Both the position numbers and the translations under genes were made by a program. Source: Saprospiraceae bacterium (GTDB lineage Bacteria; Bacteroidota; Bacteroidia; Chitinophagales; Saprospiraceae). From it: DNA of 64,000 nt. Positions 8,961-18,320 of the stretch are shown here, one piece after another (positions within the stretch are counted from its first letter, which is position 1; the number at the start of each line of letters is the position of its first letter). The DNA lies in the NCBI GenBank assembly GCA_016717145.1, contig JADKGD010000034.1, forward strand, positions 1 to 64,000, read 5' to 3'. Under the pieces are notes generated by a model. The model ran no database searches. It was not told where the DNA came from and saw only the letters and a list, made by a program, of their open reading frames with translations.

Positions 8961-10591
8961 ATGCTTGAATTGATATATGATGAAGAATTGGTTCATCAGG
9001 CAGAGCTATTACTGGAATCAAACAGCATTTTTAATTTGTCAAATATTGGATCAAATCTATATGTTGGTAATGTCAAAGACGGTAAAATATACGAAGTCGA
9101 AAATTCAATCCCCATTTGCAAAAAACAAAAGCATCATGTGATTGTGTGTTTTTTACACAACATAAAATCTGTAAACATATCATTGGGGTTTTGTTTGCCA
9201 TCAGAAATGAAATAAAAACAAAACAAGTAACAAAGGAAGTCATCGGGGAAAAATCAAAACAAAAACTCACTTCCTTAAATATTAATCAGATGCTGGACGA
9301 AATAAACCATGCTGATTTAAAGATTTTTGTAAAACAATATGCGAGAGAGGATAAAAAATTTTCTACCCAACTCAAAGTACATTTCGCCCGTAAAATAGAT
9401 CTTAAAGACAACAAAGAAAAATATAAAAACATCCTCAATGCCATCATCCGGCCGAATACAGGCCAGGCTCAAAGACCAGGCAGCGCTGATATACGGGCAA
9501 TCGTCCATGTGCTCGAAGATTTTGGAGACCAGATCCAGGATTGTATCGCACTGTCCCAATACCGTGAAGCCTTTAATATTTATGAAAGTGCTTTTGCAAA
9601 ACTTGAATATGTCCGCCATCATTATGAATATCAAGGAGATCAATTAAAAAAACTTAGTCAATTATATCATGGCATAATTGATGATTTTCTTATTGAAAAA
9701 ATACCACCGGAACTCAGAATTGAGTTGATAAATTTTTTAATGGATCTGGCAGGTCGTTCGTATTATCGTCATGATGATTTGGAAAATAATATTTTGAATC
9801 TTGTATTAAAAAGAATTAAAAAACAAGATACTGAAAGGATAAAAATAGCTTTAAAAGAGTTAATAAATTCCAGAAAAAATAAAGAAGAAATCATCATATT
9901 ACTTGCTTTATATCTAAAGATGCAAGGCAGGTTCACAAAAAATGAAATTGTATTTCTGGCTCCTTACAGCACATATTTGGTAGAAATTGCAGACCAGTTG
10001 ATCGGAAATAAGGAAGAAACCCTGGCTTTAAAGTTGCTTGAATACCTGCATTCAAAAAAACATTTTGATAAAAATATTATCAACAGACTTGTCTTTTTAT
10101 ACATAAGATTTAACAATAAACCAAAATTAAAAGAATGTGCGCAGCTGGCATACATACATTCCGGAGATTTGAAGTACATCGATATTCTGAAAAGAGAACT
10201 TGAAGATGAAGCATATAATTTAGCCATTGTTATCATTGAACATCAGTTGTCAGATATGAATGCGGATCCTTCATTTATCATCAAAATATATAAAAAAGAT
10301 CAAAACTGGACAGGCTTGCTACACTTCCTGCAAAAAGAATCCAATATAGCACTCGTTCAGCAAAATGATGTTGCTTTACATAAATATGAAGCTGCAGGTT
10401 TAGCCTCACTTTATACTGTTATAATTTCAGAATATCTTGACGATCATCTTGGTGAAAATGCTTTTGAATATCTGGAATCCATAAAAAATCATCTGGTCAC
10501 ACACAAGATAAACAATGTGATATTAGCACTGAGATCAATGTTGAAAGATAAGTATGCGCACCGACCAAAGTTGGTGGACATATTTGAATAA
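8961..10591 (+). CDS. SWIM zinc-finger domain protein (one frameshift)
   Basis: The first frame (MLELIYDEELVHQAELLLE...) runs to 9215 and the second, carrying the rest of the protein, is open from 9116 to 10591. One extra A in the A6 run at 9120-9125 joins them so that IC-KKTKASCDCVFFTQHKICKHIIGV forms an intact SWIM finger (CxCxnCxH). SWIM fingers bind DNA or protein. The C-terminal ~400 aa are Lys/Glu-rich helical repeats with no known motif. About 540 aa, probably cytoplasmic. The function in Bacteroidota is unknown to me. Confidence 0.75.
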
Positions 10592-10662
10592 TAGCAGCAT
10601 AATTTAGGTACGTTTGAGACTGAGTTAAATATATGTAATTAATTTTTTATAAAAATAAGTAG

Positions 10663-10684
10663 ACCCTTGAGTGCAAGGGTTTTT
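10663..10684 (+). terminator. Intrinsic terminator after the SWIM gene
   Basis: ACCCTTG-AGTG-CAAGGGT hairpin followed by TTTTT, ~70 bp past the stop codon. Confidence 0.8.
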
Positions 10685-10749
10685 AATTAATCCAATCAAA
10701 ACTGATGCACTTACATGTTATGTCCATTAAAATAGAAGTAAATAAGGGC

Positions 10750-10783
10750 ATCTTACGGTAATATACGTATATTACCGTAAGAT
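10750..10783. repeat. 34-bp perfect palindrome
   Basis: ATCTTACGGTAATATAC is followed immediately by its exact reverse complement with no loop. It lies in non-coding DNA between the SWIM terminator and the tandem-repeat block. It could be a dimeric-protein operator or a cruciform; no gene starts nearby. Confidence 0.85.
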
Positions 10784-10890
10784 ACGTTTATAGATGTATA
10801 ATACTGTAAATAAGATTGTTATCGTTAATATAATTTACTTTATTTTCACATAACAATAGACGCACTTTCCTTCTCATACCGTCATGCGGG

Positions 10891-11400
10891 TTCACTCCAT
10901 CAAAGGCTTGTCAGCATTTAGTGCTTTGCACTACACTTCGCCACCCATCCGCTTAGCGGTTCACTCCATCAAAGGCTTGTCAGCATTTAGTGCTTTGCAC
11001 TACACTTCGCCACCCATCCGCTTAGCGGTTCACTCCATCAAAGGCTTGTCAGCCTTTGGTGCTGCACCACTTCGCCACCCATCCGCTTGGCGGTTCACTC
11101 CATCAAAGGCTTGTCAGCCTTTGGTCGGCACTACACTTCGCCACCCATCCGCTTGGCAGTACACTCCATCAAAGGCTTGTCAGCCTTTGGTGCTTTGCAC
11201 TACACTTCGCCACCCATCCGCTTGCGGTTCACTCCCACAAGGCTTGTCAGCCTTTGGTGCTTTCTACTTCGCCACCCATCCGCTTAGCGGTTCCTCATCA
11301 AAGGCTTGTCAGCCTTTGGTGCTTTGCACTACACTTCGCACCCAGCGGTTCACTCCCATCAAAGGCTTGTCAGCCTTTGGTGCGGCACACTTCGTTCATC
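10891..11400. repeat. Tandem repeat block, ~8 units of 58-69 bp
   Basis: Units begin at 10891, 10960, 11029, 11094, ~11159, 11228, 11291 and 11349. The consensus contains TTCACTCCATCAAAGGCTTG, then TCAGCCTTTGGTGCT, then a CACTTCGCCACCCATCCGC tract. In most units CAAAGGCT-TGTC-AGCCTTTG forms an 8-bp hairpin. The first two or three units are 69 bp and nearly identical; later ones shrink by small deletions. The units are contiguous with no unique spacers, so this is not CRISPR. The open frames across it follow from a 69-base period and are not taken as genes. The block is much G+C-richer than its surroundings. Confidence 0.85.
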
Positions 11401-11550
11401 TCTATTGTTTGTTTTTTGAACGAACGGCTTCAAACTGGTACGATCCAAATAGTGCTGACATTTTAAGCAAACCCTATTAACAATATCACTATGGCATACT
11501 TTCCATTCATTTTTACAGCGCTGAACAAATAAAACTGTGTATTTATTTGA

Positions 11551-12024
11551 TTAAATATTGTTCTTATTTAACGCTTCAAACCATAATCCATCAGAGACAT
11601 AAGCTCCCGATTGAATCATTCTGAAGACCTCAGTACTTCTGTCAGGTACATAAGCTTTAAACGCTTTGTAAATATTAAAATGTTCCGGATACGTTTTCAT
11701 AGCTTCAAGTAATACATTTCGGTCGGTAAAATCAACAGTTTGTCCGCTTATCATTTCGACGCCAATCAACAAAATTTTTTCAGCTTCGCACTTAAATATT
11801 TTGATGCCTGACGGCTCCACAAATTCCATATACAATAATTTGCGGATGATGCCTTCAAATATTACGTCGCTAAACAATGCTATCAAATGGTGGGCTTTAT
11901 CAGCTTGCGCTAACTTTATCGCTGACCATTGATCAGCCGTGATTCCATTTACAATCAAAAAGTCAATAAATTCTTTTTCAAGACCATTAAGTTCTATCTC
12001 GGACAGTAGTCTGTATTTTACCAT
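11551..12024 (-). CDS. DUF6495-like hypothetical protein
   Basis: 157 aa, acidic, no signal peptide or membrane segment. The opening MVKYRLLSEIELNGLEKEFI followed by ITADQW and a later F-K-C-E pattern fits the small Bacteroidota DUF6495 family as I remember it; function unknown. It appears intact, unlike several neighbours. Confidence 0.6.
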   Translation of the reverse strand: MVKYRLLSEIELNGLEKEFIDFLIVNGITADQWSAIKLAQADKAHHLIALFSDVIFEGIIRKLLYMEFVEPSGIKIFKCEAEKILLIGVEMISGQTVDFTDRNVLLEAMKTYPEHFNIYKAFKAYVPDRSTEVFRMIQSGAYVSDGLWFEALNKNNI

Positions 12025-12077
12025 TATTTAATATATTACACTCAATTAATGACTAAGGTCTTAAAAATAAATTCGTT

Positions 12078-13235
12078 TTATCTGTCTTTTGTCTGTTTTT
12101 GTAATAATAATTCAAACAATACTCTCTTCACCTCATTATCATAACCTTCCAATACATTAAGCACGAATCCCTCTGAATTTATGAGCACAAATGTAGGGGA
12201 AAAATAACAGGAGAATTCTTCAATCATATTACTCTCTTTACCAAACGATACAAAGGGGAGCTTTTTTTTATTAATATATGATTTTAGCACAGCGTTGACA
12301 TTTTGAAAACTGCTATAATAAACATTGATGCCTTCTTTAAAATTGTAATTTTCATTTTCAAAATCCTTTAGTGCTTGTTCACAAGCAGCACAACCAATAA
12401 ACGAAAACATAATAAGGCTCATCTGTCCCGAATTTCCGAAGATAGCTGTACTTACCCCATTTATGTCCGTATAGCGTGCTTTCTGAAGCTTCGCGCCAAC
12501 CTTAATCGGTATATATTTAAATTCTTCAAACTCATTTTCCTCAGATACATTTCTATAATTCAGGTGCTTTAAACTGTCAAGATCTTCAAAGTAAAAGGGT
12601 CTCCTTTCATAAAATATATTTTTAAAATGGTGTGTGGCCAATTGAAGTGTGTCACTGCCCCGTATGGTGATTTCTTCCATTTTATCCAATTTACTATCTG
12701 CTGCAGAAACAAAATATAATTTTATGTACGTCACAATCAATGTGCTGTCAGATTTCGATTTCTGTTTGTTCTCCTTTTTGAAAACATAATACTTTGTGCT
12801 GTTCATGATAGTGTCAAAAACATAAGCGAAATCAGACTTGCTTAATAATTTCACTGGATTCCATTTACAAAATGGGAACGAAAAAAAATAGTCCTGATCA
12901 TTTCTAATTGCAAAAGTATCGAAAATCACCCTGAGCTTCTCTTTATGTTTTAATTTCTCAAAATTATTGCCATCGTATAAATACTCCACGTCAATTTGAT
13001 TGGCATGCAGGCCAAATCCACGTAGACTGTTATCAAGCTTATAAAACATGACTTTGCCGGAATCCAAATAAGTTGTTTCATTAAAAAAAATTGTCTGTCC
13101 TATTATAAAAATCATATCCACTGATCTGGCTTTCTGATACCTTGTCATTGAATCGTTTGATAACAGTGTTTACCTTATTTATTTTACAACTTATAAACAA
13201 TGTGATGATAAAAAGGAAACTAAATTTTACTGTGC
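12078..13235 (-). CDS. Thioredoxin-fold lipoprotein (6-bladed-propeller/TlpA-like), frameshifted
   Basis: The C-terminal ~110 aa form a thioredoxin-like domain with a CAAC redox motif (MFSFIGCAACEQAL) and a FSPTFVLIN strand-turn. The N-terminal ~230 aa are beta-rich. The frame opening at 13148 lacks a signal. Continuing upstream across an A8 run (13083-13090, one base too many) gives a lipoprotein leader ...SFLFIITLFISCKINK with the lipobox Cys. No ATG is visible in that leader frame, so the 5' boundary is approximate and may hold another indel. Likely a periplasm-facing thiol-disulfide or sensor protein. Confidence 0.55.
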
Positions 13236-13330
13236 CGACTATGTTAATATGTCTACAGAGTTTAAGTGAACATAAATTTAATAACAAAGGATCAAAAAAA
13301 ATATAAGACCCAAATGTACCAGATGTTTTT

Positions 13331-14172
13331 TTATCCATTTTCAAGTTCAAAATTGTTATTTCGGGTCTGGTATTAAATCGAATTTGCCATAAATGACCCA
13401 AAGCCTGTTAATATAAAGTGTTCTTTCATTTGTTAAGTGGAATGTGCCGGAAGTGTATTTTTGTTCTTAACCGGCACAATTGGTGCGTCTAAAAAAGGTG
13501 GCTTTACTTGCCCGCCATGCGTATGACCTGATAAAATCCAGCCTTGATAATTATTCCAAATTTCTACATCACATACGTCAGGGTTATGGCATAAGACAAT
13601 ATTTGCTTTTGTTTTTCGTAATTATCCATTACTTTTTCAGGATTAAAATTCAGTCCCCAATAGTCGTCAAATCCGATAAAATTCAACCCTTCAATGTCTA
13701 ACTGTTCATTTCTTAAAAGTTGAATTCCATTTTCACTAACCATTTTTGTTATATTGTCAGCTACTTCCTGTTGACCCCAATTTTTACCATAGTCGTGGTT
13801 ACCTAAAATCCCGACGGTTCCCATTTTTCCTTTCACACAATGTTTGAGAACTTCTTTTAAACAGTCATATTGAACTTCGTCTTTGTGAATAGTTACGAAG
13901 TCACCCGTATACGCTACAAAATCCGGATCATATTTTTTTGCTTTTTCAAATGATTTAATAATATACGTATAATCAAATCTTTTACCAACATGAATATCAC
14001 TAATTTGCATTAATGTTTTTCCGATTAAATGTTTTGGCAGATTTTTAACCGGCATTTTTATTTTGACAAATTCAACCCAAAATGGTTCAATTTGCCAGGA
14101 ATAAAGTCCACCAAACATACCAAGACCTGTTAATCCCCAAAAACTATCCTTAATAAATTTGCGTCTTTTCAT
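13331..14172 (-). pseudogene. Calcineurin-like metallophosphoesterase (YaeI type), three frameshifts
   Basis: The N-terminal frame has a TAT/Sec-like leader (MKRRKFIKDSFWGLTG), then the metal motifs DIHVG, YTGDF and GNHDYG. The remaining parts lie in other frames: CHNPDVCDVEIW, SGHTHGGQVKPP and finally GHLWQIRFNTRPEITI, the usual family ending. Restoring single bases in the T4 at 13607-13610, the T5 at 13458-13462 and CC at 13404-13405 makes the whole protein continuous. All metal-ligand motifs are then present, so I suspect base-calling deletions rather than decay. Role: a membrane-associated phosphodiesterase/UDP-diacylglucosamine-hydrolase-like enzyme, substrate unknown. Confidence 0.75.
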
Positions 14173-14239
14173 AAAATGTTTTTGACCAGCGTTAATATTA
14201 GCATTTTGTTTTTATTCCCTGCTCAGATCTTTCTTTTTA

Positions 14240-14360
14240 GGATAGTATTTCATCCCATTTTCCAGTTTTTTGGGCTATATCTATAAGTTGCTGAGCATCT
14301 TGCCAATGAACGCTTGGTGTCTTACTATTATTATGAAATACAATTAGCCAAACTTATTTT
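14240..14360 (-). pseudogene. Possible gene remnant (~40 codons)
   Basis: Reverse reading gives WLIVFHNNSKTPSVHWQDAQ followed by a Lys-rich helix and a stop. It looks coding but has no start, and I cannot assign a family. The rest of 14173-14447 shows nothing else. Confidence 0.3.
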
Positions 14361-14447
14361 TCAACTAAACAATGATCATTTAGTCATTTTCGACATTCTT
14401 CAAATTATGATGCATAAATCATTAAGAGTCGTCATGTAAGCAATGTA

Positions 14448-14848
14448 GTTAGTAGTTAGTTATTTTTTTTGTTGCATTTATCCATTCATTTATAATAGCT
14501 GTCAATTCAGCTTTCCCATTTTCATAACCTGAAAACTTTTAAAAATTGCAATGGCCCTATCGTTTTCTTTCCACATTAACATTTTCTTACTTTTATTTTC
14601 TATCAATTTGTCTTTCGGTTGTGCCTGTTTTTGCGCCCTATGAAAAATAAGCTGTATCTGTTTGGTCGGTGGCTGAATTCTCATCGTAATTCTGTCTTCG
14701 TTATCAATAGAATAATTTGGCCCATTCCATTTTATGTTTTCATTCAAATTTTTGTCAGATGATAAAATGCAATTTCGTAATTCTTCAATTTCTTTCTAAA
14801 TGGATGATTTTGTTCATTTATGAATTGAGTTACGTCTTTGTTTACCAT
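14448..14848 (-). pseudogene. DUF1801-like protein, frameshifted
   Basis: The ATG at 14848 (MVNKDVTQFINEQNHPFRK) leads after one indel into KEIEELRNCILSSDKNLNEN and then KWNGPNYSIDNEDRITMRI, a DUF1801/YdhG-type core with the typical IFH strand (LIFHRAQKQAQ...). Further small indels near 14520-14640 are needed to reach the natural end INEWINATKK. It starts one base past the stop of the YjbR-like gene, so the two form an operon. Function of this fold in bacteria is not settled. Confidence 0.6.
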
Positions 14849-14849
14849 C

Positions 14850-15197
14850 TTATATGTTGCTTTTTGTAACAAGATCAGCAAGTTTTTTGGGTGCTACTTC
14901 GCAATATGCTGTTGTCAATGCGTCAATAAACAAGTCCTCATATACTTTATTCATTTCTATAAGCGTCCAGCCCTGTTTGCCCCATTTATTGTCTACCGGG
15001 AAAATGATTGTCCTGGCAGCACAAGAAAATACATCCTGGTCAATTTCTGACAATTTGATACAAGCTCTTTTTTTTATGTCGTCATAAGTTGCAAAGATTT
15101 TCTTTTTCACTCTGAAAGAAGTTTTTTCAAAGTGTGGTTCTTCTGTTGTTTCCGGAAACGAAAGTGCCAATGTTCTGAAAGTGTCAATTGATACCAT
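14850..15197 (-). CDS. MmcQ/YjbR family protein
   Basis: 115 aa. The pattern FPETTEEPHFEKTSFRVKKK...FATYDD...GWTLIEM is typical of the MmcQ/YjbR DNA-binding-like fold (CyaY-like superfamily). Complete and of normal length. The downstream DUF1801-like gene begins one base later, suggesting co-transcription. Confidence 0.88.
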   Translation of the reverse strand: MVSIDTFRTLALSFPETTEEPHFEKTSFRVKKKIFATYDDIKKRACIKLSEIDQDVFSCAARTIIFPVDNKWGKQGWTLIEMNKVYEDLFIDALTTAYCEVAPKKLADLVTKSNI

Positions 15198-15298
15198 TTG
15201 TCAAACGATCTTAGTGGTTCGTTACGTTATTTCTTGTTTTATTTTAATTTAATAAAAGTTATTAATTTTTACAGTCAATAAACCTGCCTTAAGGCATA

Positions 15299-15336
15299 AA
15301 AAAAAGGCTTTCTACCATGTTGGTAAAAAGCCTTTT
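15299..15336 (-). terminator. Terminator downstream of tRNA-Leu (bidirectional)
   Basis: Long hairpin AAAAGGCTTTCTACC / GGTAAAAAGCCTTTT with flanking A and T runs, 17 bases past the tRNA 3' end. Confidence 0.75.
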
Positions 15337-15352
15337 AATCCATTGTATGATG

Positions 15353-15436
15353 TACCGAAGGTGGGACTCGAACCCACACACTATTGCTAGCACTGGATTT
15401 TGAGTCCAGCGTGTCTACCAATTCCACCACTTCGGC
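15353..15436 (-). tRNA. tRNA-Leu (CAA)
   Basis: 84-nt class II tRNA on the minus strand: acceptor GCCGAAG/CTTCGGT, D loop with GGAATTGGTAGAC, anticodon stem CTGGA/TCCAG with loop CTCAAAA (anticodon CAA), a long variable arm (TGCTAGCAATAGTGT) and T loop TTCGAGT. It lies 14 bp after the hscB stop. Confidence 0.95.
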
Positions 15437-15449
15437 AAGCGTAAAACAT

Positions 15450-16004
15450 CTATTGTGACGTTTTTCCATTAAGGTGTGCAAATGTAGAAATATTTTCGCG
15501 AATCCGCAAAAGATATTTTGATTTTAAAAAATAATCTCTGATTTTTAAAAGGTTCAGTTCAAGATCTTGTCCTTGTTCAAAGTTAAAAATATGTCTATTG
15601 ACTTCTTGCACAAGGCTTTCTTCCACAGCTTTAACCTTTGAGACAACAGTGTCATAAGCCGATATGTCAAATTCCATTTGGAGATCAAAAATTGTTTCAT
15701 TGATTTCCATCATCTCCATCAGAAAAGAAGGTTCAAGTATCTGATTTTCTTCCTTGCCTAAAAGATTATGTAATTCAAGAATGTATGCCATGCGTGACTT
15801 ATCGTCAGACAAAACTTTGTATGCCGTATTTACTAAACCGGACCTGGTCATCATTTCTTCCTGTTTGGTCGCTGATTCCAATGTATAAAAGTCAGGGTGA
15901 AAAGTTCTGCTTAACGCATAATACTTTGATTTCAAAACAGACAAATCAGGTTTGAATGAAACCGGCATGCCAAATAAATCAAAATAATTTTGTGTCAACA
16001 TCAA
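15450..16004 (-). CDS. hscB: Fe-S cluster co-chaperone HscB
   Basis: 184 aa with an N-terminal J-domain (NYFDLFGMP...SRTFHPDFY, with the HPD motif that stimulates HscA ATPase) and a C-terminal three-helix HSCB domain that binds the IscU scaffold. Length is normal. It overlaps the rseP stop by 4 bases, so it is the last gene of a coupled pair before tRNA-Leu. Confidence 0.92.
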   Translation of the reverse strand: MMLTQNYFDLFGMPVSFKPDLSVLKSKYYALSRTFHPDFYTLESATKQEEMMTRSGLVNTAYKVLSDDKSRMAYILELHNLLGKEENQILEPSFLMEMMEINETIFDLQMEFDISAYDTVVSKVKAVEESLVQEVNRHIFNFEQGQDLELNLLKIRDYFLKSKYLLRIRENISTFAHLNGKTSQ

Positions 16005-17343
16005 ATAAAACTTATAAACCTGCTAATATCAAGCCCCAGGGCAAATACCATTAATGCCATCAAAAGTATAAAGCCAATGTAACTCACGACTTCCATAAAT
16101 TTGTCAGTTGGCACCTTACCTGTGATCACTTCATACAATAAAAACATAACGTATCCACCATCCAATGCAGGAATAGGCAATAAATTAAAAAATGCCAGCA
16201 TGATCGAAAGGCTTGCAGTCATGTTCCAAAAAATGCGCCAATCCAGGCCAGGATCAAACATAGTTGCCATCGAAAAAATACTGCCTAATGAATCTTTTGC
16301 TTTAATCTTTCCGGAAAATATATGTCCGAATGCCTTTAATTGGTCAGTCAGGAAGTTTACACCCATTGATGTACCTTTTGAAATTGATGTCAGCAGTCCA
16401 AATTTTTCAACAGATTTATTCAGATATTTTTCAACAGGATCCAGGCCTATACCAATCATTCCTTTATTATCCACAGCCACATATTTTTGAATGGTGTCTC
16501 CTGAATCTTTAGTTAATATAATTTTTCCTATTCCATTTCTAATTTTTACCAATGATTGTTTCATTTCGTGCTGATAACTTATTTTGTTACCGTTTACAGA
16601 CACAATATTCATAGTCGTGTCAATATTGGATTTAATGGCATTTCCCTTTGGGTCTACTTTGGAAATACCCATCGGCACACGTAAGTAAAACAAAGATTTT
16701 CCTTTGTTTTCATATTTTGTAATTTTTGAAGTCAAATCCGCCGGAACCGCTAGTTTTATCTGTTGACCATCACGATCAACTATCAATTCTTTAGCCTCAT
16801 TAATAATGATTTCTTTGGCTACAAGTCCTGCACTGAATTTTTTAATGTCTACACTTCCTACAGATATAACTTTATCACCGTCCTTCAATCCTATCTGCAT
16901 GCCGAGAGAATCTACAGCCATGCCATACTTTGCATCCTGGGTTGAGATATATGTTTCGCCCCAGTAAAAAATCATCATTGAAAATATCAATAAACCAAGA
17001 AAAAATTGACAGTCACGCCACCAAGCATAATAATGAGTCTTTGCCAGGCTTTTTTAGATCTGAATTCCCATGGCTGTGCAGGTTGTTTCATTTGTTCTTT
17101 ATCCATGCTTTCATCGATCATACCCGAAATCTTCACGTAACCGCCAAATGGTATCCAGCCTATGCCCCACTCGGTATCGCCGATTTGTTTTTTAAACAAA
17201 GAAAAGTAAGGATCAAAAAACAAATAGAATTTTTCAACTCTGGTTTTGAACCACTTTGCCGGAAGGTAATGTCCAAGTTCATGGAGGACTACAAGGATTG
17301 AAAGACTTAATATGAGTTGTAATGCTAAACTAACTATATCCAT
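16001..17343 (-). CDS. rseP: Site-2 metalloprotease RseP (one frameshift)
   Basis: An intramembrane zinc protease of about 447 aa that cleaves anti-sigma factors and signal-peptide remnants. The N-terminal part has HELGH in the first helix (VVLHELGHYLPAKW) and GGYVKISGM. The C-terminal part has PDZ-like domains and the third-ligand region NLLPIPALDGG near the last helices. The frame breaks at CC 16995-16996; one restored base gives VNFFLGLLIFSMM and joins 16987-17343 to 16001-16990. Because the protein is otherwise complete, I believe the break is a sequence error. Downstream hscB overlaps by 4 bases. Confidence 0.87.
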
Positions 17344-17499
17344 TTTTGGAATTATATTTCATAAATTATTTAATACGAATCTACTAAACGAATAATATTT
17401 CGATATTGTTTGAAATTAAGGGTGCAAAAATACTTTAATCTTGCACATTGATACCATTGATTATAAATTATTCCATAGCTTTATGAAAAATTTTATACT

Positions 17500-18135
17500 A
17501 TGTTTCTTTTTTATACCTTGGAACAGGTAGATCAACATGTTAAACTTTCAGGTGATGAACATCAACATTGTTCTAAAGTACTTAGGAAACAACAAGGAGA
17601 TCAGATTTTTGTAACTGACGGCAAAGGCCACATATTTACTTGCAACATTTTGTCTATTACAAAGACAGAAACCATCTGCAAAATCGTATTTACAGAAAAA
17701 AAAACTGAGCCATCGAGCCAACTAAGCATAGCCATTTCACCCACAAAAACGGCAGCCAGGATAGAATGGTTTGTTGAAAAAGTCGTGGAAATCGGTATTT
17801 CATCTATTATTATATTTCAGGGTCAACGAACAGAAAAAAAATCATGGAATAAAACACGTCTGGAAAAAATAATGGTTTCCGCAATGAAACAATCTATGAA
17901 TGTGTACTTGCCTGAACTTCAATTTTGCAGCTCTCTGGCAGATGTCATAAAAACAAGTGACCACATTCATCAAAAATTTATAGCGCATTGTGATGGACCA
18001 ACAACCATATTAAAAGATATAATGGCAGTTGGCAAAAGTGCCATTGTACTAATTGGCCCAGAAGGTGATTTTACAGAAAGTGAAATATCCCTGGCGCATG
18101 ACCATAAATATATAAAAATCTATCCGGCAAAGTAA
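17500..18135 (+). CDS. rsmE: 16S rRNA m3U1498 methyltransferase RsmE, C-terminus missing
   Basis: The PUA-like N-terminal domain (VKLSGDEHQHCSKVLR) and most of the SPOUT domain (KTAARIEWFVEKVVEIG, LIGPEGDFTESEI) are clear. The protein stops after ...KIYPAK, before the LGxxxLRTETA knot that binds SAM. In another frame just downstream LLQQINLKSDN looks like the normal end of the protein, so I infer an internal deletion of roughly 40-50 bases (or assembly loss) rather than a natural short form. 211 aa against the usual ~235-245. Confidence 0.8.
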   Translation: MFLFYTLEQVDQHVKLSGDEHQHCSKVLRKQQGDQIFVTDGKGHIFTCNILSITKTETICKIVFTEKKTEPSSQLSIAISPTKTAARIEWFVEKVVEIGISSIIIFQGQRTEKKSWNKTRLEKIMVSAMKQSMNVYLPELQFCSSLADVIKTSDHIHQKFIAHCDGPTTILKDIMAVGKSAIVLIGPEGDFTESEISLAHDHKYIKIYPAK

Positions 18136-18320
18136 CTTCTTCAACAAATTAACCTAAAATCTGATAATGACAAATTATATTATTTTTAATTATATCTCCG
18201 CGTTTTCTTGTTAATCTTTGTTAAATAGTATGGCTTCAGTACATAAAAGGACACTATTGTCATCAAATGGATATAATTTTGCAGTGCAATAGCCATCAAT
18301 ACATCGCTAATGCAACTAAA

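Noticed and set aside
10891..11400. CRISPR array
   Set aside because: Units are contiguous, similar over their whole length and differ by small indels; there are no unique spacers and no cas genes.
10884..11480. Overlapping open frames through the 69-bp repeats
   Set aside because: They exist only because 69 is divisible by 3 and the units lack stops; later units have other lengths and shift the frame, and the peptide has no plausible start or domain.
17500..18135. Natural short form of RsmE
   Set aside because: The missing part holds the SAM-binding knot, without which the fold cannot work; a displaced normal C-terminus is visible.
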